A stretch of DNA of 64,000 bases from Strigops habroptila. Taxonomy: Eukaryota; Chordata; Aves; Psittaciformes; Psittacidae. Positions 1-10,441 of this stretch are shown in pieces. The stretch covers positions 48,880,744-48,944,743 of the forward strand of contig NC_044279.2 of NCBI RefSeq assembly GCF_004027225.2, in the 5' to 3' direction. Position 1 is the stretch's first letter. Every line of letters begins with the position of its first letter. Made by a program: the position numbers and the translations under genes. The notes under the pieces were generated by a model. That model was not told the origin of the DNA and did not search any database. It saw only the letters and a program-made list of their open reading frames with translations.

Positions 1-128
1 AGCCCGCCCCGCCGCGGTTCCCCCCTCCCCGTCGCCCCGCCGGAGCCTCCGCGGTCAGGGGCGGCCCCGAACCCCGCTTTGTGTGCGGCGGGGCGGAGTG
101 CGCAGCGCCGGCCCCTGCCAGTGCTCCA

Positions 129-345
129 CGGACACACACCGCGTACCTGCACACACAGCATGTGCGGACACACACGCACATGTGCGTGTATTCAGATACG
201 CGCATACCCAGACAAACGCCCGGTGCGCACACGCCGATGTGATACTACTCTGTGCGTGCGCACGCCTGCGTACACACACAAACGTGTGCGCGTACATAGG
301 CATATCTAAGTATATACACGCGTGTGCACAGACGCCGCGCACATG
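129..345. repeat. Degenerate alternating CA/CG/TG tract
   Basis: The tract consists largely of alternating purine-pyrimidine steps (CACACA, GCGCGC, TGTGCG, TACACA) with interruptions. It lies in what should be NTN4 intron 1, about 70 bases past the presumed splice donor of exon 1. It looks like an old, CpG-interrupted dinucleotide microsatellite. Such sequence is able in principle to adopt left-handed Z-DNA; that is a property of the base pattern, not something shown here. Confidence 0.8.
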
Positions 346-414
346 CGGCCCCGCACCTACCCCGCAAGCCCGTGGAGGATGGAGACCGCCGAGCGCCGGA
401 CAGTCGCGACCCAC

Positions 415-496
415 CTGCAGCACCGGCGGCGGCGCCCAGCACCAGCAGCAGCAGCAGCGGCGGCGGCGGCATCGCCCGCCGCACCCCGCGCCCCAT
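415..496 (-). CDS. NTN4: Netrin-4, first coding exon (signal peptide), partial gene
   Basis: Netrin-4 is a secreted laminin-related basement-membrane protein. On the minus strand an ATG at 496-494 in a strong start context (GCCATGG) opens 27 codons: a short basic start (MGRGVRR), four prolines, then a leucine run followed by VLGAAAGAA, which is a textbook signal peptide. The frame then meets CAG|GTGGGT, a good splice donor (exon ends at 415, intron from 414). Human NTN4 also begins MG and encodes a signal peptide at its start, and NTN4 is the neighbour of SNRPF on human 12q23 in this orientation. The remainder (laminin N-terminal, EGF-like and C345C domains) would lie left of the window. Only the signal peptide is visible, so the gene name rests mainly on synteny. 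An inner ATG at 472 is an alternative start. Confidence 0.6.
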
Positions 497-960
497 GGCC
501 GCCCGCCCTGCGCGCCCCGCCGCCCCGCGGCGCGACCGGCCCCGCGCGGCATCAGCGCCCCGCGCGGCACCGGCGGGAGGGCGCGCACCGCCCCGCCGCC
601 CGCCGCGGACCGCGCACCGCCCCGCCGCCGCCCGCCGCCCGCAGCGCAGCGCCCCGCCGCCGCCCCACCCCGCGCCCCGCCCCGCCGCCGCGCTGCGCTG
701 CACTGCCCGCCCGCCCTCCCCGCCGGGGCGGCCCCGCCGCGGGGGGCGGTTGCCGGTGCGCGGCGAGGCGCGGTACTGCAGCGGACCGCACCCCCCCACC
801 TCACACCCCATCGCAGCCCGACCGAGGGACCCGCTGCCCTGCACCAGCCCCCCGCGGAGGCGCCGGTTCCCGAGCCCCGGAGCGCTGTCGGTCGCGGCGA
901 AAAACGCTGCCTTCCTCCGGCCCGGCTCGGCTTTGTGCAAGGGCGACCTGACCAGCCGCT

Positions 961-1659
961 GCCCAGCCGCGGGTGGCTCGAAACCTTGAAGAGGTTTCTT
1001 GGTTCATTAAATCTTTTCTGGTCAGTGGAGGACTGAGAGATGGAACCACATAAACATAAGAGGATTTCCCTCTTCTCTGGGACTTGGACTTGGACTTGGC
1101 AATCTGTGACATAGCTCACAGCCGGGAAGTCCCATGTAGTCTGATCGGGTCAATAGCACTGGTCACTGTACCTCAGCACAGTTTTTTTGGCTCTGGAAAT
1201 AAGGAAAGGCATGGTGACATCATTTTTCCACCACCAGACCATTAACTTGTGAGGTCTCATCAGAGGGACACAGGAGAGGAGGGGTGAAGTGCTTCTCAGC
1301 AGTCACTTGTTTTACTCACCTGAACCTAACCTGGGAGGCAAGTGTGCTGCAAGTGTTACAAAACATTACCTACTTGTTTCCCTGCACTTTGAACTTGGAT
1401 AACTTACGAATGATTGTTTTAAAAACCAGTGTGACAGTACCTTAAGACCACTGCGCCACCTTCTGCAGTGCCTTCCAAAAATGCCATACATTCGGGGCTG
1501 CTCAGGGTTATATCGTCACCAAATTGCTCCCTGAGAGGTACTTAGTCCCTTATCTACTGACAGCAGTCAAACATCTGACTCACAGGGTGGTGTTGATTCT
1601 GTATCTGTACCTTAAAAGCTGATCTTTGTCATCTTTCTAATTTTTCATTGCTGACTGAC
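961..1659. other. Intergenic, upstream of NTN4
   Basis: Ordinary unique-looking sequence just upstream of the NTN4 CpG island. I see no gene, recognisable repeat or clear regulatory motif in it. Confidence 0.5.
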
Positions 1660-1885
1660 GTAGAATCACAGAATGGTTTAGGTGGGAAGGGACATTAAAG
1701 ATCACCCAGTTCCACCCCCCTGCCACAGGCAGGGGCACCTTCCACTAGACCAGGTTGCTCAAACCCCGTCCAGCCTGGCCTTGAACACTGCCAGGGATGG
1801 GGCAGCCACAACTCTTCTGGGCAACCTGTGCCAGTGCCTCACCACCCTCACAGCAAAGAATTTCTTCCTAGTGTCTACATACCTT
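1660..1885 (-). mobile_element. CR1 LINE fragment (3' end, minus orientation)
   Basis: Begins with AGAATCACAGAATGG, the reverse complement of the CR1 3' terminal repeat, and continues with the usual lines (CCAGTTCC..., CTGCCACAGGCAGGG, CTAGACCAGGTTGCTC, GCCTGGCCTTGAACACTGCC, AATTTCTTCCTA). It is a 5'-truncated copy, typical for this avian non-LTR retrotransposon family. Confidence 0.93.
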
Positions 1886-2344
1886 CGTAGTGTTACATAC
1901 CACAAAGAAGCATTTTGCTTGGTTGCCGCTGTCATTTTCCCTGCCCTCCAGGTGAGTGTGTCTAGACAGGGACTTCCAGCCCCCAGGCACCCGTCGAACC
2001 CCCTGTGGTCACTTGCGAGCTACTCAAGGGCTTGTCCTACAGCCTGGCCATCACAGCGAGGGCTGCACCCACCCTTATGAGCCTCCTCATGGCAGTGGCC
2101 ATGAAGGAAAAGGATGTTCTGGAGGGTTTCCAACTCATGTCTCACAACAGGGTGATGTGTTGCTGAGGAATCACACGGGCCATTGTGCTGTTACAGCTGG
2201 GTAGCAGCAATCACACTGTGCAGGGCTGGGAAAGGAAAAGTGCAAGCTGCAGGTGGGGAGTTCATCTCCATTGTAACTCATCACTCCTATGTCAAAATTG
2301 CCAGGTGTAGGTCTGCCACGAGGTGGTAAGTCTGGGCAGACCTG

Positions 2345-2785
2345 AGCAAGAGGTCAGGTCCCTGGTACTTGGCACTGGTGAGAGTGCAATCTCGAATACT
2401 GAGTTCAGTTCTGGACCCCTCATTGTGAGAGAGATATTGAGGTGCTGGAGTGGGTCCAGAGAAGGGCAATGAAGCTGACGAAGGGTCTGGAGCACAAGTC
2501 TCACAAGGAATGGCTGAGGGAACTGTTGTTTAGTCTGGAGAAGACACAGGGGAGATCTCATCACTCTCTACAACTGCCTGAAAGGTTGGAGCAAGGAGGT
2601 GGCTGGTCTCTTCTCCCAGGTTACAAGTGATAGGACAAGAAGTAACAGCTTAAAGCTGTGCCAGGGGAGGTTTATACTGGATATTAGGAAAATTTCTTCA
2701 CCGAAAAGGTAGTCAAGCATTGGAACAGGCTGCCCAGGGCAATAGTGGAATCACCATCCCTGGAAGAGTTCAGAAAATGAGCACA
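2345..2785 (+). mobile_element. CR1 LINE fragment (plus orientation)
   Basis: Carries the CR1 segment GAGTTCAGTTCTGG ... GTGGGTCCAGAGAAGGGC ... GGATATTAGG ... TGCCCAGGGCAATAG ... CCATCCCTGG. It reaches further 5' than the neighbouring copy but lacks the final 3' repeat, and it is more diverged, so it is older. It lies 460 bases from the oppositely oriented copy at 1660-1885. Confidence 0.88.
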
Positions 2786-5700
2786 CAAGGCTGTTAGTGA
2801 CATGATTTAGTGGTGGAGAAAGAGCATGCAGTATGGACATGCTTAGAGTAGTGGGGTAGGAGGTCTGACTCTGATGAAACATAGAAAACCAGAGAGAATG
2901 AAGGACAATTTCCAAATAACCCCAGGTAAAACATCCAAAAATAAGTTTGAATATCCAAAAATTTGAGATAACTGATGAACTGCCCTCACATCAGTAGCAT
3001 AAGCCTACTCCTTTGAGATGCTGCTGGCTCACATGCCTTGGTCCTCATAAGCCACATAACTGAGTTGCACTTTCTTTCCTGCAACCTGATGAAACCTGTT
3101 TGGTCTTCCTAGATGAATTTGGTTTACTTGTTGGAGGCCACACAGTCCATATCTCTGGCCAGCTGCTTTGCAGGGCTGGTGGAATTCGGCAGAAGGTAGG
3201 AAGTGCACAGAGATGTTTCAGCACAGTTTCATTTTATCTGTCAGTGTTGCCTCTTGACGTGCCAGAGGAGATAATCACATAGTTATGAGGAGGAGCTTTA
3301 CCTCTTCCTAAACTTTCTTCAGGATCATAGGCTTCTGGGTTCATACTGTACTGCTGGTTAAGGAAGAGCAAGAGATGTTTCCAGCTCTCATTTCTGCAAC
3401 ATGGTTGTAGGTAGCCAGGTAGATGGAAAGGCCCAGAAATGTGAAGATGGCCTGTCTTTGTCTGGTGGTTGCCTTTCTCAGTTACACTTAGGAGTCATTA
3501 AAGAGTGACAATGTTCCCTCAGTATACATGTCCCAGTAAGTTAGAGGAGAATGAACAGGGGTGACAAACCTGGGCAATAGCCTCTGCCTCCTCAGAGATG
3601 CTGAGGAGGTAACCTGGAGGAAGGAGCAGAGGCTGCTGCTTTGGCAGAGGTCCCCAAGAGCATGATGCTGGCCCTGGGGAGAGGAAGCAGAAGCTCTTCG
3701 ACCTTTTCTGTTAGAGTGAAATGGGGTGACAAGACAAGATCCTCTGTGAATCTCTTCCTCCGATGCCCCTGCCAAGGGGTAGGATGAGCCAGGATGAACA
3801 TTTTCAAGTCAGTATGTAAAGCTAATTTTAGAAGCAAACCATGGGGGAAATACCTCACCTACCATCCAGCCAGGGCCATCTGGCTTAGACTTTTGTCATA
3901 AAAATCTCAAAAATTCAAAAGATCAGATTTACTTTTTAACTAGAGGCGCGTTCAAAGATCACCATTTTCTCTATTGGCATCTGTGTAGGTATGCAGAACT
4001 CCTGTTACAGTTTAACAGGAGGCCCTTGGGGCCGATGCAGACCTGCAGACATGCCTGACTATTTTAAGTGGTGTCACATGTGCCATCTTGCACCGTGCAC
4101 TCACTGCTTCTCCACAGACTGGGCACAACCCCCTTGGTTCTGTGCGACGAGTGGAGGAGATGCCCAAATGGAGCATTGCACCTTGGTGGGCAGATGAGAG
4201 GCCAGATTGGAGCGCTCTCTGCTGAGCAGCGTAACTGCAGAGCAGCAACTCCAGCTGAACAATTACCTGTGTGCTTTAGCTCTAGAGATGCTTATTTGTA
4301 GGTTGTTAGTTACGAGGGGCCCTATCGGGCGTCCTCTGGGCAGGACCAGATGTGTCTCATGCGCTGCTTAGAAATAGGTTGTTGGTGGGAGAGATAGGGC
4401 CAAAAGGATTCCCCACTTGCAGTGATGTAACATGCTTTGCGTTGTGCAAGAGAAGCCACCACCACACTCTTGTACAGAGCCCTTCCCCACGGCAGCTATC
4501 GCTTGCTCTGTATCATTTTTACTGACCTGTTTTGCCTATTCCCAGTGTTTGGGTGACTGACACAAAATACCAAAGTAATAAAGGTAAGTGATATGGTACT
4601 GGTCCTTTGCTCCTCTGTGTAGGAAATGGTGATGCTACTGTTTCTACAAGGGATCTACTGGATTAACAGTCCTTTTGACTTCAGAGAATATTTGGCTGAT
4701 CCAGATCTAGTGGCTGTTGCTGTTTTCAGGAGATGATCCACTCCTCCAGCCACAGATAGAGGTTGATCTACCTCATACACATTTAAACATGCTAAAAGAG
4801 CTTTGTTTAAAGGAATAAAAATTTGGTTGTTTCAACAAAATATATGGTCTTGATTCAAAGTCCACTGAGCTCGGTGGAAGTTGACACCTGATCAGTGGAT
4901 TTTAGATGCAGTCTGAAGCCACCTCTCTCTTTTCTGTTTTGGTACCACACCTTTAATGCTTTCTGTTAAGACCCATTATTAAGTCTTGCACTTTTCAGTG
5001 TTTTGCAAATCACTAAAAGTCTTCCAACCACCATAAAATGAGCAATGAAAACGTTTTGCTGACTCCTGATATTTTGAAACAGCTGGATTCCTAAATTTTC
5101 TGTATGAAAATAAACCAAAGGATAATCTAGACTAATAATTACTGATTAAAGCTTCATACTTCCTTGTTTAAGTTCCTGTTAAAGCTGAATTCTGATATAA
5201 GGCATCACCTTACAGATAACTAGAGAAAATGAGGGAACCAAAGTGCTCTTACTTTTTCCTGTACCCAGTTCAACTTTCTGGAGCCAAGTATTTTGCATGC
5301 TGGACCAGTGTGCATACAAGAACGGGAGCACTTTAATGGGATTTAGTGTAATTGGAAGTCAAGTCACAGAAGCATTACGGCAGTGGTAGCACTGTTCTTC
5401 AGAAGTCTGTAATAAGGATGGAAAGCATCCTATTCCTGTCCACCATGTAGAAAGATGCAAAGGGCCAGTAGGGATCCTGAAAAAGAGAGGAAGAAGAAAC
5501 CATCAAGTTACTCATTGCATTCATTTCATGTGGGGGCAAAGCTGAGACCATCACAGTCTCTTGGGTAGACTTCTGCACATTGCATGTAATGATAAATCCC
5601 TTCATCAGTCACAGACAAACCCATTTACCATGCAGTCTGGTAAAGGTTGGAATCCTTCTCCTTCTGGTTATAGCCTTGGTCCTTTTAGGGACCTGCACCA

Positions 5701-7635
5701 GTCAAAGGGATGCCTGTGCTCCAGCAAGGGTTCATCACCTGGTCATGAAATCAGGTGTCGCTTCCACTTACAGTCCTCTTGTGGGATTCATGGAAGGGAC
5801 AGGAGGGTTAAGGCTCGTTCAGGTGTCCAGGAGGTGCCATGCTGCTCTGACTAGCAGCACTATAATGCCTTCTGACAGGGATTTGTTCTGGGAAGAAAGG
5901 TCAGCCCCCGAGCCCAGTGCTGCAGAGGATTGCCTGGCGGCATGCAGGGCTGGATCCAGGTGTACCAGATTCTCTGCATCCACCGAAAAAAAAAAACCCA
6001 CCCAAACAACCCAAACTCCTATTTTCAACAACAGTTTTTAAAGGTTCTGCCATCTTTCTGGAAGCAAGGGGTGAGTTGGAGTTGTATTCTCCAAACTGTA
6101 GTAGCTTGAAAACCACCATAATTATTTTTCATGTGAAGCTGGTTTTTATTCACAAGCCATGGCTCCAGGCATCTAGAGTTTGGTTTCTTTTTTTATCTTT
6201 CTCTCTCCCCCTCTTCTTGCCATCCCTTTTGGACAAGCAGGAATGAAGGGGAACCAGCTAATCTGCCCATGTTCCATTTACAGGGGATTCAGGAGGATAA
6301 AAAACAAAGCAAAGGAGAGAAAGGGACAGGGATCACTTGCTGAAGAAAGAAAACTGTTTGTAGGCAGTCAGCGTAATTTTTTGCAGTAAGACTTGCACTT
6401 GCTGGATTATTGCTGTCACTATTTTCTTAGCTCCCACATAACCTCTGCCCCTCATCCTTCTCTCCTTTCCTGGGTAAATTGATATGCAGATATCAAGACA
6501 ATGATGAAATTTAAATGCCATAGAAACCCACAGGAGTAGCGCTTTCTATGTCAGTTCTCTGCTCTATCCTGTATGCTACAAATTATTAGGAGGATTAACC
6601 TGCTGGCTGCTTCCTGAATGCCACCTCTGCCAACTTCAGCATCTAGTCAGCAGAAAACCTCCAAAACACTCCTGGCAGCCAGGGATTGCAGCCAGGGCGG
6701 CAAGAGGCGGCTGTGGCGGTGGCACAGCCAGCTATGGCTGGCAGTGCTGGGGCTGGCAGTGGGACAAGGCTGGGCACAGCCCTCCCAGGCCCTCACTGGC
6801 TCTTGATTCAGCCCTGGCACCTAGCATGAACGCTGGGAGGGGGGTTTTGCCAGAGGGCAGCCCAGCAGTGGGCACAGCAGCGGGATGTGGGGCCAGGAGG
6901 AGTGAGCTGGGGGACAGAGGGAGAGGGGTTAGGTGAGGACACTTGCTGTCGCCTCTCCGTCACCCTCCAAGTCATATGGGGAGCTGGTCCAGACACTGGC
7001 TCATGCTGGAAAGCCACCAAGTGCAGCAGGATCAGCACATCTTTCATCTCTGAGGAATGCCTGGCTGGCCATGGCATACTGCAGCCTGTTTCTCAATTCC
7101 TGATGGGGGAATGTCTCTCAGCTTTGCTCTGCCTCACTGCTCATGTAAGGTGAGCCAAAACCCAAACCTGAGGTTCAGAGTGAGTGAGGGAGGTGTCCTC
7201 TGCCAGCTGGCATTAATATGTGTGTAGAGACAGAAGCCACCATGCCGTGCTCTGTCTCTACAGTGCTCTGTTCCATGCAGGTGTGTTTGCTCCTGCCATT
7301 CAACAGGGGCATCTGCCAGCAGGACCCATTTGCAGAACCTTGGGTGTACAGATGTTGGCAGGGCCATGACATCCCCTTTGGCATCTGTTCTTTGCCTTTT
7401 GGTTAGGTCACTGACCTCCACCCTTCTGTGACCCTCCTCACCTCTGGGCCACCAAACAGGCCGGGTGCTCCGGGGACTGTCACAACATCCAGCTCTTCCA
7501 TAGTGACCTGACTGATGGGAATTTGGTACCGAAATGCATGCATAAGCCTATGGCAGCACACATTACAGAAAGGTAATTCAGCAGAAACAGCTGCAGAAAC
7601 TTTCAGGTGCAAGGTCCTTCCTTCTAATGATTGCA
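2786..7635. other. Intergenic, no gene recognised
   Basis: Unique-looking sequence with small random open frames only. A pyrimidine-rich stretch near 6,180-6,230 and a short A-run near 5,985 are the only compositional irregularities noticed. I recognise no coding exon, CR1 copy or RNA gene. Confidence 0.45.
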
Positions 7636-7637
7636 CC

Positions 7638-7770
7638 CATGCTGGCATGAAAGTCTGGCTTCTAAGTAGCCATAAGCACAATGGACTTGCGTGTCTTGCC
7701 ACCATTTTTGCCAATGGCTATTTCATGGAGGGATGCTCTGGGAATGCACCTGGGGGAGATGCAGATCATG
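7638..7770 (+). repeat. Unidentified dispersed repeat, copy A
   Basis: About 130 bases here match, in reverse complement, the sequence at 10,303-10,441. Shared blocks include TGGCTTCTAAGTAGCCATAA, GTGTCTTGCCAC, TTGCCAATGGCT, TTTCATGGA and GGATGCTCTGGGAATGCA. Identity over the aligned core looks like 80-85 percent by eye. The sequence does not resemble CR1, and no open frame spans it. It is probably a member of an older interspersed family whose name I cannot give. Confidence 0.8.
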
Positions 7771-10302
7771 GCTAGGTAAGTGAAACCCCATAGGTATCTT
7801 TGGCTGTTTCTCAGGCTGTACTTGTAGGCTCACAACATGGATTTCAGATTAATCTGGTTCAGAGGAAGCCTCCAGGCCATCCTTCGCAGTGTCAACCCAA
7901 CCAGTGTGCATCACTCATGTCTCCCAGTATCAGCAAGGAGTGGGCATGTACCAGACACAACATAGAACTGCCTAAAAACTGCTTATTTGAACACGACCCT
8001 GCCATGACAGTAAGAGCAGTAATTGCACATGAATTGCTGATCTCAGCATGCCAGAAACAGCAGAAAGGTTTGATGGTGGTTGATTGTGGCACCTTGCCAC
8101 CAGGGCTTTCTGTCACTGCAATGTCCCCATTTTCAGGCACCTGAAATGCACCCTCTTGGTGTTTCTGTTGGGGTATTCAAGAGATAGGCACTGAAAGTCA
8201 AGCTGAGCCGGAAAACATTGGCCTTTGTCCTTGTCCATTCCTTGCCTGATTTGCTTTTTTACTAGTGAGAATTGTGTGATGATTTCTTTGCTTTCGAATC
8301 TTTCTTTGGGGAATCAGCTTGGTCACACAGCCACTTTTACCAGTCCCAGTCTTGTTACCTGTGCAGTCTGGTGACCCCCAGCATGGTGAAAGGTGCCCAT
8401 TGCTAGGGGGCTTCCTGCTAGTGCTGCTCCTTTCCATCAGACTCCTTAAAAAGCCTCACATTATTCCCAGACACACAAAGTCTTAATTCAGTGTTATGTA
8501 GCTTGGTCCTTTTGTCCACTTGCGAATGAAATTATCACATAGTGTTGCTAAGAGAAAGAGAATGTGACAGCACGGATATGGTGGAGCACCAGGCACTGGA
8601 TCTGACAGTGGTCTCAGGCAATGCCTTTTGTGCTGGTGGAAGATGCATAAAGGTGTAATTTGTCTTGCAGCTCAACATCATCCTTTGTTCTGTCAGCTCA
8701 GGGTCCACAAAGCTACTTTTAAAGCCAGCATTTATGAATTTGCAAGGCAGAGTGGGCATACTGGGACCCAGAAAAATGCAGCCTGCAGATGTTCTGGAAC
8801 CTCTTGGGCACAGAAGTGGATACCCATGCAGGCAGAGACACAGAGAAACCGTGGTATGCCGGTCATGCCTCTTTTTGGGCTCAGGTAAGTCATGCTATGT
8901 ATCTGGAGAGCTAGAGTTCTTATGGCACAGACTGGGACTGGTAAATTGTAAAAAGTGGTGCACATGATACAGTGGCATCATTAGCGCTTGCTATGACCTT
9001 TACATGTGAGGGTACTTAGGTATCCCCACCAGAAAATTAAACATCTGAGATAGTTTATACATACCAAGGAGAGTGTGAATAATACACAGTGTAAAGAGAT
9101 CACACTCATGATCAAACCATCAGGCTGTCTTTAAAATCTGGTCCTCCAGCACATCGGAGAAATCAGTCTATTCCCATGCCCCTTTCCTTAGTATCAAAAT
9201 CTCAGCTCAGATGTTGCTTTTGCTATGGGGTCTTGGCAGCCCTTCCGCCTGTTCTAGACATTGTTTTGCTTTCTGCTGGATGTACACACAGGGTGACATC
9301 ATGGCTATTTCTGGTCTCTGATAATAATCTCCTCTCTGTTGATAGGCAGAGGACAAAGCCCTTTCATACTTATGATTCCTCGACCCATATGAGACTGATG
9401 GGAAATGTGTACAGTAAGACTCATCACATTGGGGTGCAGTAGAAAAACTCAGTGCCAGAACAAGCTCATGCTAGTCTATTGTAATGGTGCACTCATTACA
9501 ATTGGACTTCATGCTGAAGGTTACTGGGAGTATCACTGAGTGCTGGTATAATTCACAGTGGAAAATACACCTTAAAAAGGGAATTTCTTCTTCGGTATGT
9601 CTAACGCACATCTAGTAAATTATCTGGAGTATATCATGTAATCAAATTAACTACCTTCTTGTAAGTGGAAGTGGAAGACCAATTTTAAACTGAAAGAGCT
9701 CCATAAATGTGGAACATGCTCTTTCTGTATTGTTGTGGCAGCATAATGTAGCAGAGCTACGGATTCACATAGCTCATGCCTGTGAGTCTGCATTTAGTCT
9801 AGTCACCCTTTGGCTCCTTTCAAGCTTGTATCACTAGGGAGCTTTTAAATATAATTTTTAATAGATAGTTAAATATGACAGTGTGTCCATGGATGTAGGA
9901 CATGTACGGAGTGGGAAGACAGCCAGGGAAGCAGCCTAAGTACTGCTATTCTCAACTGCCTTATTCTGGCATATGCTAAAGATGCCAGTGGCCTCATGAC
10001 TTTTGCTCTGGTTGAAATTGAGCAACTAAGCTAAATTAGCCTGTACTAAGCTCTTGCTTACAGCTAGTTTTGGTACCTCTAAACCATGCTGGCGGCAGCA
10101 GTGAAGACATAAAATATCAGTATGGCCGGAAAGAAGTCTGATCTCCTCTGAGAGAGTCCTCTGGGGGATCTCCATCCTCCTTAAAGCAGCTCAGATTTCC
10201 AGGCCCTGGTGTGTGTGCCCCTGATTCCACAACATCCAGCAGGAACATGGGGAGCTGGACACATTTTGCAGTACATACCAGTAAAATGGCAGATTTTTTC
10301 CA
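7771..10302. other. Intergenic between inverted repeat copies
   Basis: No gene or recognised mobile element is seen. The stretch is bounded by the two inverted copies of the unidentified repeat. Confidence 0.45.
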
Positions 10303-10441
10303 GACATCATGCTGCATCTCCCCCAGATGCATTCCCAGAGCATCCGTCCATGAAACAGCCATTGGCAAAGACAGTGGCAAGACACAAAGTCAATCGTGCT
10401 TATGGCTACTTAGAAGCCAGATTTGCACGCCAACACCATGT
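10303..10441 (-). repeat. Unidentified dispersed repeat, copy B (inverted)
   Basis: Reverse-complement partner of copy A at 7,638-7,770, with the same order of shared blocks and scattered substitutions but few indels. The match fades at about 10,303 and 10,441, giving a minimum element length near 135 bases. A 150-residue open frame overlaps it but reads through unrelated flank and is not a credible gene. Confidence 0.8.

Larger units (their letters stand above)
1..960. promoter_or_regulatory. CpG island at the presumed NTN4 5' end
   Basis: This stretch is very rich in G+C with dense CG dinucleotides, ending abruptly near 960 where ordinary A+T-richer sequence begins. It surrounds a good minus-strand signal-peptide exon (415-496), so it most likely acts as a minus-strand promoter with the 5' UTR on the high-coordinate side of 496. 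No TATA box was recognised. Several long open frames cross the island on both strands; they reflect the scarcity of stop codons in GC-rich DNA and are not called as genes. The extent is judged by eye. Confidence 0.75.

Noticed and set aside
55-1119. Long open frames of 200-354 residues on both strands across the first CpG island
   Set aside because: They are Ala/Pro/Arg/Gly-rich, overlap each other on both strands and lack any domain. GC-rich DNA has few stop codons, and the short NTN4 exon explains the island better.
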